Assembly: GCA_001184395.1 (NCBI GenBank)
Contig: LFLF01000023.1
Span: 1-37,804, forward strand
From: Candidatus Paraburkholderia calva
GTDB lineage: Bacteria; Pseudomonadota; Gammaproteobacteria; Burkholderiales; Burkholderiaceae
Direction of reading: 5' to 3'
Length of the DNA: 37,804 bases
In this document: one piece after another, positions 1 to 10,415 of the stretch
Layout of the letters: every line of letters begins with the position of its first letter
How positions within the stretch are numbered: the stretch's first letter is position 1
The notes under the pieces: model-generated
Databases searched by the model: none
What the model saw: the letters and a program-made list of their open reading frames with translations, nothing else
What the model was told of the DNA's origin: nothing
Position numbers and translations under genes: made by a program

Positions 1-164
1 CCGGCTCCCGATAGACCCATGACCGTTTTTTCCGTATCCTTGCTTATGGTGGATGGTTTTGTTGTTCGCTGGTTTCCGACTTCGACAATCAGATTCTCAG
101 CTGAAACCACCACCGCCTTCAATTTCCTGCCTCAACTACCTCCATACACCACTTCCGACTTTAG
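1..164. other. Unrecognised sequence truncating lacI, possible mobile-element end
   Basis: This stretch has a less GC-rich composition than its neighbours. Homology of the adjacent LacI regulator stops abruptly at about position 165, in the middle of its effector-binding domain, and what follows does not resemble that family. On the minus strand a frame without stops runs from about position 130 to the window edge. It begins with residues like KLKAVVVSAENLIVE and matches no family I recognise. A terminal inverted repeat or transposase motif cannot be confirmed because the window ends here. An insertion sequence end is the best guess; a deletion junction is the alternative. Confidence 0.35.
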
Positions 165-684
165 CTTGGTCGCGAGATACGTGCCCTTCTCGTGGTCGAT
201 CTGAACCAGATCGCAGGTCAGATCTTCGATGTTGCGATCGACGATCACGAGCGGCTCGCGTGCGTTCGCAAAACTCTGCGCGAGCACCGCGTCCTCGCCC
301 GCCGAAACGATCACGAGACCGTCGATGCGCTTTTCCTGCAGCACGCGCAGATAGTTGCGCTGCTTGGCGGGATCGTCGTCGGGGATCGTCGTCGGAGTTG
401 CAGAAGAACAGGCAATAGCCGTTCTTCGCGCAGCCGTCCTCAACGCCGAGCGCGAGTTCCGCGAAGTAAGGGTTGGTTGCGTTCGGCACCAGCAAACCGA
501 TCGTCGCGGTGAACTTCGCCTTAAGCGTGCGCGCAACCGTCGACGGCACGTAATCGAGTTCACGAATCGCGCGTTCGACTTTCGCCCTTACATCGGCCGA
601 AACCGGCCTCGAATTGTTCACTAAATGGGATACCGTCGTGAACGACACCCCGACAATGGCTGTCACGTCCTTGATCGTCGCCAT
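165..684 (-). pseudogene. LacI-family transcriptional regulator, truncated and frameshifted
   Basis: The start at 684 is preceded by an AAGGACG ribosome-binding site. Residues 1-25 form a typical LacI helix-turn-helix (MATIKDVTAIVGVSFTTVSH), followed by the hinge-helix region (YVPSTVARTLK) and the first part of the periplasmic-binding-like domain (TIGLLVPNATNPYF). A frameshift near 380 moves the reading into another frame that continues with QEKRIDGLVIVSAGED and VIVDRNIEDL. Homology ends at about codon 170, where a family member should have about 335 residues, so the C-terminal half is missing. Its position next to a sugar permease and garD suggests local control of sugar or sugar-acid uptake. 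A likely operator lies at 930-949. The gene is certainly non-functional as a full repressor. Confidence 0.85.
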
Positions 685-929
685 ACTTCGTCCTTCTATC
701 GCTTTGGTCTGGTTGCTTTTTAGGATGGTGAGGCGTTCGGCAGCGCACGGCCCGTGCGCCAGTGTTATTGCTTCCCTGTAGCCCGACTCGTCCTTTGGTT
801 GCCGGTCAATGTCGCACGAACCGTCGCGCCCCATCTCTATATTCTGCTGTTTGCTGCTACTGCTTCCTGCTACCGTCTTCTGCCCTGCTTTGGCCTCTTT
901 TCACTGCCCTGCACGCTTCGCCCCGTGCG

Positions 930-949
930 AAACGTTACCGCCAACGTTT
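930..949. promoter_or_regulatory. Candidate LacI-family operator
   Basis: An exact 7-bp inverted repeat, AAACGTT and AACGTTT, is separated by the 6-bp spacer ACCGCC. The AAACG half-site fits operators of the LacI/GalR family. It lies between the end of the permease gene and the start of lacI, so it could serve autoregulation. No clear -10/-35 pair was assigned. Confidence 0.45.
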
Positions 950-975
950 TACCGCAGGTGTCTGATTTAATACGT

Positions 976-1845
976 TCACTTCCTCGAAACGTGCTCAACC
1001 GCCTGCTGCGATATGGTATACAACACCACGGCCACGACGATGACCGCACCCGTGATGATGCGCTTGGTCGGCTCGTTCGCACCGATCTGCGCCAGCCCCG
1101 CCGCGAGCACCGAGATGATCAACACACCGAAAAACGTGCTGATCACCGAGCCACGTCCGCCCATCAGGCTCGTGCCACCGATCACGACCGCCGCGATCAC
1201 CTGGAGTTCCAGGCCGGCGCCCGCGTTCGGATCGGTGGCTTCGAGCCGGGAGATCTGAAACAGCGCCGCGAGACCCGCCAACGCGCCCATCAGCGCGAAC
1301 ACGATCACCTTGGAAGGGCGAGGATTCACACCCGCGAGTCGAACCGCTTCCTCACTCGTCCTGATTCCTACCAGATATCGGCCAAAAATCGTCCGAGTCA
1401 AGACCAGGTGCGCAATAATCATTACGGCGACAGCTATCAAGAAAGCCGGAGAAATACCGAAGGCGATCGGATTCGACAGAAAATCGAAGGCATCGCCGAT
1501 ATACGCAGTGCACGAGTTGGTCATCTGATACGCCACGCCGCGCGCCGCCTCCAGTACCCCGAGCGACACGATGAACGACGAAATGCGCCACGCGACCGTC
1601 ACCAGACGCGTCATCGCGCTGGTCAGCGCCACTGCCACGCCGATCAACGCCGATGGGAATGCCGGCCAGTGCCACTTCAGCAACGCCACGCTCACGACCG
1701 ATACCCCAGCGCCAGCACCGATCCCACCAACAGATCGATGCTCGCGATGATCAGCGCGAAGGTCATGCCCACCGACATCACACGAGATCGGGAATCTGGT
1801 TCGCGATCGTGCTGAAGGTGTCGTAGGTCAGGAAGTGCGTGCACA
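976..1845 (-). pseudogene. Ribose-type ABC transporter permease, 5'-truncated and frameshifted
   Basis: This was an inner-membrane permease of the RbsC / BPD_transp_2 family for sugar uptake. The 240-residue C-terminal part is open from 1695 to 976 and shows the family signatures TIFGRYLVGIRTSEEAVRLAGVN and VIAAVVIGGTSLMGGRGSV, in pieces typical of RbsC. Upstream, two further frames carry [17 protein letters not shown] and then [20 protein letters not shown], so there are two frameshifts. The extreme N-terminus is missing because a deletion joins this gene to the 3' part of garD near 1845. The cognate ATPase and binding-protein genes are not next to it and may have been lost in the same deletion. 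Confidence 0.85.
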
Positions 1846-3116
1846 TGCAGATTGATACCCGCCACAAGCTGCAAAGTGCCGCAGATGAAGTCGCTCGCAG
1901 GGGTGGCCGCATAGATGAGGCCCTTCTGCTTCACCTTCTCGCCTGGCGACAACACGCCCGAGATGGTCGATGAACCCGACTTCACGATCGAGCCCATCGC
2001 CTTCTCGACAATGTTCGACAAGCCGCCCTTCTTGTTCTCCGGCGTGGTGTTCGCGCTGCGGTCCGCGCCGCCGCGCTTCAGGTAATCGTCATACCACTGC
2101 ATCTCGCGGATGATTGCCGCCGCCACTTCGCCACTGGCCGCGCGCGCCGTGATTTGGGCGACGCCGTCGCGCACTTCCGTCACTTCCGAGAACATCACCG
2201 TTGCGCCCGCGCGCACCAGCAGGTCGGTTGCGAAGCCAACCGCGGGATTGGCCGTCAGACCCGAGAAGGCGTCGCTGCCGCCGCATTGCACGCCGATCAC
2301 GAGGTCCACCGCCGAACACGTTTCGCGGCGGCGATTGTTGAGCCGCTTGAGATGCGTTTCCGCCATGCGCATGATCGATTCGATCATCGACGCGAAACCG
2401 ACGTGCGCTTCGTCCTGCAGGACGACTGCGCCGCCGCTGCGATCGGGATCGTGCCGGCAAGCATCAGGCGTTCGGGCTGCAGCTTCTCGCAGCCGAGGCT
2501 CACCATTATCACCTCGCCGCCGAAGTTCGGATTCAGCGCGATTATTACGCACCGTGCGGCTCGGCACCATCGCATCGGGCGCGTCGATGGCGACACCGCA
2601 GCCACAGGTGTGACCCAGGCTCACGACGTCATCATCGACATTGGGAAATGCCGACAGCAGCTCGGCCTTGATGCGCGCGACCGCATACCATACTGAACCA
2701 CGTCGGCGACGCACTACACCGTCGTCATGATGGCGAGGATGTTGCGCGCGCCGCCCGAGCTGTCCGCATTGCGATAGCCCTCGAACGTGAAGCCTTCCAG
2801 CGGCGACTTGTCCGGCGCCTTGATGGTGGCGATGGACAGATCGTGAAGTTCGGGCGGCGTGGGCATGCGCAGCACGTGTTCGTTGACCCAGCTTCATTTC
2901 GCCAGCGGCTTGTTCGCGTAGCCGATGACGACGTTGTAGCAGATCACCGCTCGCCTTCTTCCAGATACTTCAGCGCGACCTTGTGACCCTGCGGCACGCG
3001 CTCGCGCAGCACGAGGCCGTCCGCGAACGTAGCACCTTCGCCCAGACCGCCGTCGTTGACGACGATCGCGAAGTTATCGTCCGGATGAACGTGAATATAG
3101 AGGAGGACCGATTCAT
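1846..3116 (-). pseudogene. garD: Galactarate dehydratase, frameshifted and 3'-truncated
   Basis: GarD dehydrates galactarate to 5-dehydro-4-deoxy-D-glucarate in the cytoplasm. Conserved blocks are spread over several frames: IHVHPDDNFAIVVNDGG at the N-terminus, a SAF-like start, [89 protein letters not shown] and [20 protein letters not shown]. The blocks follow the order in E. coli GarD. At least four frameshifts are needed to join them. The last roughly 60-70 residues, including the GRGTPYG region, are absent because the sequence jumps into the permease gene. The start is placed at 3116 after an AAGGATC motif. It is divergent from kdgD, the next enzyme of the pathway. Confidence 0.9.
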
Positions 3117-3140
3117 TTCTGATGATCCTTCACGGATTGA

Positions 3141-3152
3141 TACAGTACTGTA
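3141..3152. promoter_or_regulatory. Perfect 12-bp palindrome between garD and kdgD
   Basis: TACAGTACTGTA is its own reverse complement and lies 25 bases upstream of the garD start. It could be a regulator half of the divergent control region. The protein that would bind it is unknown. Confidence 0.35.
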
Positions 3153-3167
3153 CCTTCTTGGAATTAT

Positions 3168-3272
3168 GTCATCCTACAACATAGTCGAATGTCGTGGGTC
3201 GGTGTTTACCCTTAAAATCCTATATAAGGCATGGATTTGGTTGTGCGGCCATAATTCATGTTGTACGATGAC
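3168..3272. promoter_or_regulatory. Divergent garD/kdgD control region with two inverted 15-bp sites
   Basis: The minus strand of 3168-3182 reads ATGTTGTAGGATGAC, and the plus strand of 3258-3272 reads ATGTTGTACGATGAC. The two copies differ at one base and are in opposite orientation, 75 bp apart. This is the arrangement expected of operators for one regulator controlling both genes. The half-site resembles GntR/FadR-type sites, which commonly control hexarate genes, but this assignment is inference. An AT-rich TATATAAGG at about 3221-3229 could be the -10 for kdgD. No regulator gene of that type is in the window. Confidence 0.5.
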
Positions 3273-3350
3273 TTACATGTGATGCTTGAGCGATTCATCT
3301 CATCCGGCAGCCTCAACCGAGATCAGAGAACACATGAGAGAATACACACC

Positions 3351-4271
3351 ATGACGACACCGCAAGAACTCAAGAAAATCGTTTCCGAAGGCCTGCTCTC
3401 CTTCCCCGTCACCGACTTCGACCAGCAAAGCAATTTCCGCGCCGACACCTATGCGAAACGCCTCGAATGGCTGGCACCGTACGGCGCATCGGCGTTGTTC
3501 GTCGCGGGCGGCACGGGTGAGTTCTTCTCGCTGGAACAAGCGGAATACTCACAGATCGTGAAGACGGCCACTAAAGTCTGCAAGGGCAAGGTGCCGATAA
3601 TCGCCGGCGCGGGTGGCCCGACGCGCACGGCCATCGCGTTCGCGAAGGAAGCGAAAAAGCAAGGCGCGCAGGCATTCTACTAATGCCGCATTACCTGACG
3701 GAAGCGTCGCAGGATGGCATTCGCAATCACGCGGAAGAAGTGTGCCGCGCCGTGCCGCACATGGGTGTGATCATCTATAACCGCGCCAACTCGAAGCTGA
3801 ACGCCGACATGCTCGAACAGCTCGCGGAAATCTGCCCGAACCTGATCGGCTTCAAGGACGGCGTGGGCGAAATCGAAAACATGGTGACGATCCGCCGCCT
3901 GGGCGACCGCTTCTCTCGTACCTCGGTGGCCTGCCGACAGCCGAAGTCTACGCCGCCGCTTACAAGGCGCTAGGCGTGCCGGTGTATTCGTCGGCGGTGT
4001 TCAATTCAACTTCATCCCGAAGACGGCCATGGAGTTCTACCGCGCGATCATCGCCGACGACCACGCTATCACCGGCCGCCTGATCGACGGGTTCTTCCTG
4101 CCGTACCTCAAGATCCGCAACCGCAAGGCGGGTTACGCGGTGTCGATCGTCAAGGCGGGCGCGAAGCTGGTCGGTCACGACGCAAGTCCGGTGCGCACAC
4201 CGCTGACCGATCTGACGGGCGAAGAGATGGAACAGCTCGACGCGCTCATCAAGAAGCTCGGCGCGCAGTAA
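3351..4271 (+). pseudogene. kdgD: 5-dehydro-4-deoxyglucarate dehydratase, frameshifted
   Basis: KdgD belongs to the DapA/DHDPS TIM-barrel superfamily and converts 5-dehydro-4-deoxyglucarate to 2-oxoglutarate semialdehyde, CO2 and water. The first part (3351-3682) starts [20 protein letters not shown] and contains [12 protein letters not shown] and [13 protein letters not shown]. One missing C near 3677 creates a TAA within what should be [15 protein letters not shown]. The middle part carries [10 protein letters not shown] and [12 protein letters not shown], which includes the Schiff-base lysine in GFKDG. Further frameshifts lie near 3916 and 4006 before the C-terminal [20 protein letters not shown]-like region. 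Total length matches the usual 303-307 residues, so nothing large is lost. It follows GarD in the pathway. Confidence 0.92.
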
Positions 4272-4438
4272 GCGTCATCGACGACACGCAAGCGGGAGAC
4301 CGCGCAGTTTCACGATGATCGAAACCGCGCGGCGCGTCGCGCCGATCGAGGACCGCTCGATAGCCTGAGCGGCCCTTCGTGCATCTGCACGCGGGAAAAG
4401 ATTCAACGGTTCAAAGGTTCAGGGCAAAGGGGAAGTCC

Positions 4439-5748
4439 ATGTCGTCGACGAGCCGCGCTGCCAATCCGGCGGACATCATGAAGCGCACGAAGGTGCGTTA
4501 CGTCATTCTGTTGCTGATCTTCGTGATCACGACATTCAATTACGCCGACAGTGCGACGCTGCCGGTGACCGGCACCGCGATGCGCGCCGAATTCGGCTTC
4601 GATGCGGTCCGCATGGGGCTATTCTTCTCCGCATTCAGTTGGGCATACGTGCTCTCGCAAGTGCCCGCGGGCTGGCTGCTCGACCGCTTCGGCGCGCGGC
4701 ACGTGTATGCGGCGAGCATCTTTCTATGGTCGCTGTTACGCTCCTGCAAAGCACCATCGGCGTGCTCGGCATCGCGGCAACGGCCGTCACCGGCCTTTCG
4801 TGCTGCGCTTCATGATGGGCGCGGCGGAAGCGCCTACCTTCCCCGCCAATGCTAAGGTCGTCGCGAGCTGGTTCCCGACCAAGGAGCGCGGCACGGCATC
4901 GGCCATTTTCAACTCGGCGCAGTACTTCGCGGCGGTCGTGTTCACACCTTTGATGGCATGGCTCACGCACGCATTCGGCTGGCATCAAGTGTATATCGTT
5001 ATGGGTATCGCCGGTCTCCTGCTTGCGCTGACTTGGCTCAAGGTGATGAAGAATCCGGCCGAGCATCCGGGCGTGAACAAGCGGCAACTCGACTACATCG
5101 AGGAAGGCGGCGACTCGTGCGCGGGCATCAGCGCTGGCCGCGCTCGGCGAATGCAAGCGCGAACAGGGTGGGCTCGGTGGTCAAACAGCTGTTCACCAAC
5201 CGTATGCTGCTGGGCGTGTATCTCGCGCAGTACTGCATCAACGTGCTGACCTACTTCTTCCTCACATGGTTTCCCATCTACCTCGTGCAGGCGCGTCACA
5301 TGACCATTCTGCAAGCCGGTCTGGTCGCGTCGGTGCCGGCCATCTGCAGCTTCTCCGGCGGCGTGCTCGGCGGCGTATTTTCGGACGCGCTGATCCGCCG
5401 CGGCCGCTCGCTGGCCGTGGCGCGCAAGGTGCCGATCGTCGGCGGCATGCTGCTGTCGTCGCGCTCATGTCGCTTGCGTTCTTCGGCAAGGGCATCGGCT
5501 CGCTCGGCTGGGCCGTCGTCGCGGATACGTCGCCCAAGGAAGCCATCGGCCTGTCCGGATCGATCTTCAACATGTTCGGCAATGTCGCGGGAATCGTGAC
5601 ACCGATCGTGATTGGCTATCTCGTCGCACAAACGGGTTCCTTCAACGGCGCGCTGGCGTTCGCCGGCGTGAATGCGTTGATCACCGTGTTCAGCTATCTG
5701 GTGATCGTGAAGGACATCAGGCGTGTGGAGTTGAAAAGCGCTGCCTGA
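4439..5748 (+). pseudogene. MFS transporter of the hexarate (GudP/GarP) type, frameshifted
   Basis: This was a 12-helix inner-membrane symporter of the anion:cation symporter family, most likely for galactarate or glucarate given its position downstream of kdgD. The start at 4439 follows AAGGGG at a good distance. Conserved pieces are FVITTFNYADSATLPVTG (helix 1), VPAGWLLDRFGARHVY (the DRxG loop), RFMMGAAEAPTFPANAKVV, SWFPTKERGTASAIFNS, and in the C-terminal half FFLTWFPIYLVQARHM and GLSGSIFNMFGNVAGI. At least three frameshifts (near 4730-4800, 5120-5165 and 5455) interrupt it. Length is close to normal. The protein would be truncated after about 100 residues and cannot be functional. Confidence 0.88.
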
Positions 5749-5777
5749 CGCGAGCGCTTCAGGCACCTTTATGCAAG

Positions 5778-5805
5778 AGGGCAACCCGTGCGGTTGCCCT
5801 TTTTT
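5778..5805 (+). terminator. Rho-independent terminator after the hexarate MFS gene
   Basis: The 9-bp perfect stem AGGGCAACC / GGTTGCCCT has a 5-base loop (CGTGC) and runs straight into a T tract. It lies 30 bases after the MFS stop codon, so it ends the kdgD-MFS transcript. It still looks fully functional although both genes are dead. Confidence 0.88.
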
Positions 5806-5832
5806 GATTCCGATGCGTTTGGGCTTCGCCCG

Positions 5833-6521
5833 TCAGAACGCGATGCGAACCTGCCGCCGCGCGCATTTGCCGGTGCATGACGATTGCGCGTGCTCGTTGC
5901 GCCCTGCATCCATCGCCGCGATCGCGCTGGGCGAAACGGTCGTCTGCAATCGCGCGATGCGTTCTTCGTTTGCCTCGCGCCAGTTCCGGCGTGATACTGC
6001 CGAGCCGCACCGGCTCGATGCGCTTCGGCGCAGGTTGCGTCGTATCCGGTCGGGCCACGTGTTTCGCGGCATCGCCGTCCGACGCAATGCCTTTCAGCCG
6101 CAACACCGCATTGCCCGCGTCCCGCGCAAGACGCTGCTCGACGACGCCCGCCCTCACGCGCCCTTGCTCATACTGCTGTCCCCGACGCAGTTCCACTTCG
6201 AGTTCGGCGATACGCCATTCATACCAGCTCGTCACGCACGCCTTGTCGGTACAATAGTGCTGACGCCATTGCCACTGACTCACGCGATCGGCCTCGAGCG
6301 CGCGCGCATCGGGATGCCGCGTCGTGGGCCTGGCCATAAGCGATGGCGAGCCGGTCGTCCTGCGCAGACAACAGCGGATCGCCGCAGATGATGTGTTCCG
6401 ACGCGGACGCGTTCGGCGGACACCGAAAACTCGCGCCATGTACAAGCGGCATCGCGCCTGCCGACATGAGCAGCGCGAGCGCCGCTGCACGCGGCACACG
6501 AAAGTTGAGAGCTCGTTTCAT
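5833..6521 (-). pseudogene. LprI/DUF1311-like secreted protein, frameshifted
   Basis: The product begins with a clear Sec signal peptide (MKRALNFRVPRAAALALLMS, followed by VHGASF). The mature start ASFRCPPNASASEHIICGDPLLSAQDDRLAIAY, seen across residues 30-62, is the lysozyme-inhibitor LprI / DUF1311 signature with its cysteine pair and the DxxLSxxDDRLAxAY core. A frameshift near 6322 moves the frame to one reading DARALEADRVSQWQWRQHYC and AWYEWRIAELE-like sequence, and a second near 6000 leads to the C-terminus ending RRQVRIAF. The reconstructed length is about 229 residues, longer than a minimal LprI domain. The C-terminal half has no recognised domain. Confidence 0.7.
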
Positions 6522-6715
6522 GACTGGCTTCCGTTGAAGATGGCATGGTCGCGAACGGCCTGCGCCCTCATGCGGAAGACGTACTACGAGCGCTGACCGG
6601 TTCGCGGCGGCACGTCTCGTCGCCGCGAAGCAAGATAGCGCGATGCCCGGAAGTCAAAGCTCCGGCAAGACGGCTATGTGCCGAAGTCCTTACCGGATGT
6701 TTCCTGCAGGCGATT

Positions 6716-7036
6716 TCAGCCGTGAATCACATCGATGCGCAACGCCTCGCCGCCCGCCGCGATCTCCACTAGCCGGTCGACATTCGGATGCGCGCCAGGA
6801 CGATTGGGGACATCAGCGGTATGTTCCGCGAACACCGCGAGGCCATGCTCGGCGACTTTGGCATCGAGCGAGCCGAAGGCCTGCTTCAGATAGTGATAAA
6901 CCGCGAGCGAGCCTTGTTTTCCGGGCTTGTTCTCGATGCTGGCGCGCACGGCGCCCTGCCCGTCCACAGGATCGATGCCTTCGGTGGAAGGCAATTGCGC
7001 GAGATTGTCCTTGAATACGTTGCCCGGCTGGATCAC
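6716..7036 (-). CDS. DUF2322 family protein, apparently intact
   Basis: The frame encodes about 106 residues starting with a GTG at 7036. GGAGG lies 5 bases upstream of it, which makes this start better than the in-frame TTG at 7048. Recognisable blocks are FKDNLAQLPSTEGID, IENKPGKQGSLAVYHYL, HGLAVFAEHTADV and GAHPNVDRLVEIAAGG, which I associate with the DUF2322 family of Burkholderiales and other proteobacteria. The function of this family is unknown, and no signal peptide or membrane segment is visible. It is one of the few undamaged genes here. The family name is from memory and should be treated as likely rather than certain. Confidence 0.72.
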   Translation of the reverse strand: MIQPGNVFKDNLAQLPSTEGIDPVDGQGAVRASIENKPGKQGSLAVYHYLKQAFGSLDAKVAEHGLAVFAEHTADVPNRPGAHPNVDRLVEIAAGGEALRIDVIHG

Positions 7037-7091
7037 GAAGACCTCCAAAATCTTTATCGTATGGGAATTGCGTTAAAATCGGCCGCATATC

Positions 7092-7582
7092 TTAAACGAT
7101 CGGCGTAACCGCACTCGATAGCAAGATCGCCCCGCCCTCGATCACCCGCGCCGTGATGCCGCCGAAACCGCGCACCGCGTTATAGCCGCCCGCACCGAAG
7201 GTCTCTTCGATGCGCGAGCACGGATGACATTCGCCGCTCGCCTCCAGTACCGCCGCCGATCCTGAAACGCCGGTCCTTAAGCGCATTCAGGTGGATGCCC
7301 TCGGTCACGATATTGCGCCGCAAATCGAGCGGCGAAACGTCGTTCAACCCAAGATGGCGCGCAATGGCATGCAAGCTTTCCGCCTGAATCAGCGTGACCT
7401 GACGATTACCGCCCTTGCGGCTGTAATGATCGCCTTCGAGTCCTTCGCCGGCGAGCGCGAGGTACGATCGACGCGACCAGCGGCGCGCGCCGCGCCATGC
7501 GCAAGCCGATCCATGTAACACGTCCGCTCTTCACGGGTGCGAGCATCAGACGAGCTAGCGGAGATTGAGGATTGAGCGGCAT
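7092..7582 (-). pseudogene. MOSC-domain protein, frameshifted
   Basis: MOSC domains are sulfur-carrier or molybdenum-cofactor-related beta-barrel modules. The N-terminus at 7582 reads PLARLMLAPVKSGRVTWIGL. After a frameshift near 7470 the core follows: ALAGEGLEGDHYSRKGGNR, QVTLIQAESLHAIARHLG, then DLRRNIVTEGIHLNAL. A second frameshift near 7260 leads to LEASGECHPCSRIEETFG and GFGGITARVIEGG. The conserved cysteine that usually binds sulfur or metal is present in CHPCSR. The reconstructed length of about 163 residues equals a single-domain MOSC protein. The substrate is unknown. Confidence 0.85.
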
Positions 7583-7702
7583 GCGGCCATTCTATCGTCC
7601 GACAGGACTGCGGCGCATGGACCAGTCGATTTGTCACTTCTTGGCTCTATTCGCTAATCCATCGAATGCGTATCGTAGTGGCAGGTATCATGGAGACATC
7701 GC

Positions 7703-8196
7703 ATGGATTCGACCGTCACGCTCAAACATCTCGTCACGCGCGAAGACTGGTCGTGCGCGTTCGGCGTCATGAAGCAACTGCGCCCGCATCTGACGGATAT
7801 TGCCGTATTCCGCGTGCAAATGCAGCACCAGCATGAGGAAGGCTATCGGCTGCTCGCCGCTTGCGACGAACACGCCGTGCTCGGCCTCGCGGGTTATCGC
7901 ACGCAAACCAATCTGCTGTATGGCCGCTTCGTCTATGTGGGCGATCTCGTCGTCGATGCGACGCTTCATCGCGCCGGCATAGGTGCGCGTCTGCTCGACG
8001 CGGTCCGGCATATCGCACGCGATGCAAGCACTTCGTGCTCGATACCGGCCTGCATATGGCGCTGGCGCAACGCTTCTTCTACTATCGCAATGGGCTGCTC
8101 GCCAAAGGCATCGCTTCCGCCAGTGGCCAGTGTCTTGTTCATCTTCCAGCTCGTGCCGACCCAGAACAGGGAATCAGACATGGCGGTGCGCAATAG
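7703..8196 (+). pseudogene. GNAT-family N-acetyltransferase, frameshifted
   Basis: The start at 7703 is preceded by GGAG. The fold is recognised from FGVMKQLRPHLTDIAVFRVQ, VLGLAGYRTQTNLLYG, and the acetyl-CoA binding region VYVGDLVVDATLHRAGIGAR, where the Q/RxxGxG/A loop appears as HRAGIGAR. A one-base loss near 8030 shifts the frame, and the expected continuation FVLDTGLHMALAQRFFYYRN is read in another frame. The exact native end is unclear, because the sequence after about 8115 no longer resembles the family. The acetyl acceptor is unknown. Confidence 0.82.
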
Positions 8197-8296
8197 CTAT
8201 GAACTATGAATACTGGTGTTTCGGGCCGCCCGCGCACCCACAGCAACAGGCGGGCGCGTAACGGATTCGACAGATACAGCGGATTCAACGGCGCGA

Positions 8297-9217
<921 letters not shown>

Positions 9218-9300
9218 GGCAGGTCTCTTTCTAAAAGTTGGTGTTGGCGCAGCTTTGCGATGCACGACTTCAATACACTCCTCGCGTAACGGTCTGTAGC

Positions 9301-10379
9301 TCATGCCTTGCTGCCGCTTTGCGGAGAAGCCAGTTGGCCGCCAGTCGGCACGGAACGCTTGGCCCGGCGGCGGTATTGAATGGCGTTCAGCAACACCGCG
9401 AGCACGATGACCGCGCCGGTGAATACCTTCTGCCAGTAAGACGAGATGCCGATGATCACGAGGCCATCGGACAGAAAGCCGATCACGAACGCGCCGAGCA
9501 GCGTGCCGCCCATCAGCGATGCGCCGCCGATCACCACCGCGACGATCGCGGTGAGTTCATAGGTGGTGCCCGCCGTGGGCCCGGCCTAGGTGAGTTGCGA
9601 CGACAGGATCGGCCCGGCGATGGCCGCGCATACGCCCGAAGCATGTACCCGCCGATCAGCACGCGCTTGACCGGCACGCCCGACAGTTCCGCCGCGCGGT
9701 CGTTGCCGACGCGTACAGCCAGCGTCCGAAAACCGAGCGATTCAGCGCGATGCTGCCGAGAATCGCGATCACGGCAAGAATCAACACGCCGACCGGCACA
9801 TGAAACAGGCGGTCAAAGCCGAGATAGTCGAAGCCGGTATTGCGAGGTCCGCCTGCCAGCCGAAATTGTTGTAGGTCAGGCCGTTGGTCATCAGAAGCGC
9901 AAAGCCGCGCACCACGTACATCACGCCGAGCGTGGCGACGAACGCGGGCACCTTAAAACGCGCGATCAGAATGCCGTTCACCAAGTCCGATGAACGCGCA
10001 CAGCACGCAGCACAGCACGACGACGACCCACACCGACGGATAGAGCACCACGCCGAACACGTTGAGCGTCACGCCCTGCATGAAGAATCCCGTGACCATG
10101 CCGGACAGCCCGAGCGTCGATCCCACCGACAAATCGATCCCGCCGTTGATGATGACGAGCAGCATGCCGATCGCGAGAATCCCGTAGATAGCCACGTGTG
10201 AAGCCATCGTAAGAAAATTTTCTACTGCGAAATAATTAGGGGAAAGGAAAGAAAAATATGACGATGATGGCGATCAGCGCGAAGAACGCGCGTCCTTCGA
10301 GCAGCATCTTGCCGAGGTCGAACCCTTCACCCGAACCCGCGGCGTGAGTCGATCTCGAAGTCTTGGCGGCGTTACTCAT
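9301..10379 (-). pseudogene. Sugar ABC transporter permease (RbsC type), frameshifted
   Basis: The start at 10379 gives MSNAAKTSRSTHAAGSGEGF, and a frameshift near 10235 separates it from the open piece MASHVAIYGILAIGMLLVII. The membrane core NGGIDLSVGSTLGLSGMVTG is a hallmark of the RbsC family. After another frameshift near 9985 it continues VNGILIARFKVPAFVATLG, and the C-terminus reads VIGGASLMGGTLLGAFVIGF and WQKVFTGAVIVLAVLLN. The middle is damaged by several more indels between 9540 and 9850. It lies between the ATPase gene and the binding-protein gene of the same operon. Confidence 0.88.
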
Positions 10380-10415
10380 GTTGTGTTTCTCCTGACATTG
10401 CTTTGATCAGGCGAT

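Noticed and set aside
754-1815. A 353-codon plus-strand frame opposite the lacI/permease region
   Set aside because: It runs antisense to recognisable permease sequence, is rich in arginine and histidine, and shows no family pattern; it is a GC-driven shadow.
6601-6629. Hairpin TTCGCGGCG / CGCCGCGAA downstream of the DUF2322 gene
   Set aside because: The stem is perfect but no T tract follows on either strand, so a terminator cannot be claimed.
8227-8256. Hairpin CGCCCGC / GCGGGCG after the binding-protein gene
   Set aside because: The loop is 16 bases and there is no T tract; GC-rich DNA produces such repeats often.
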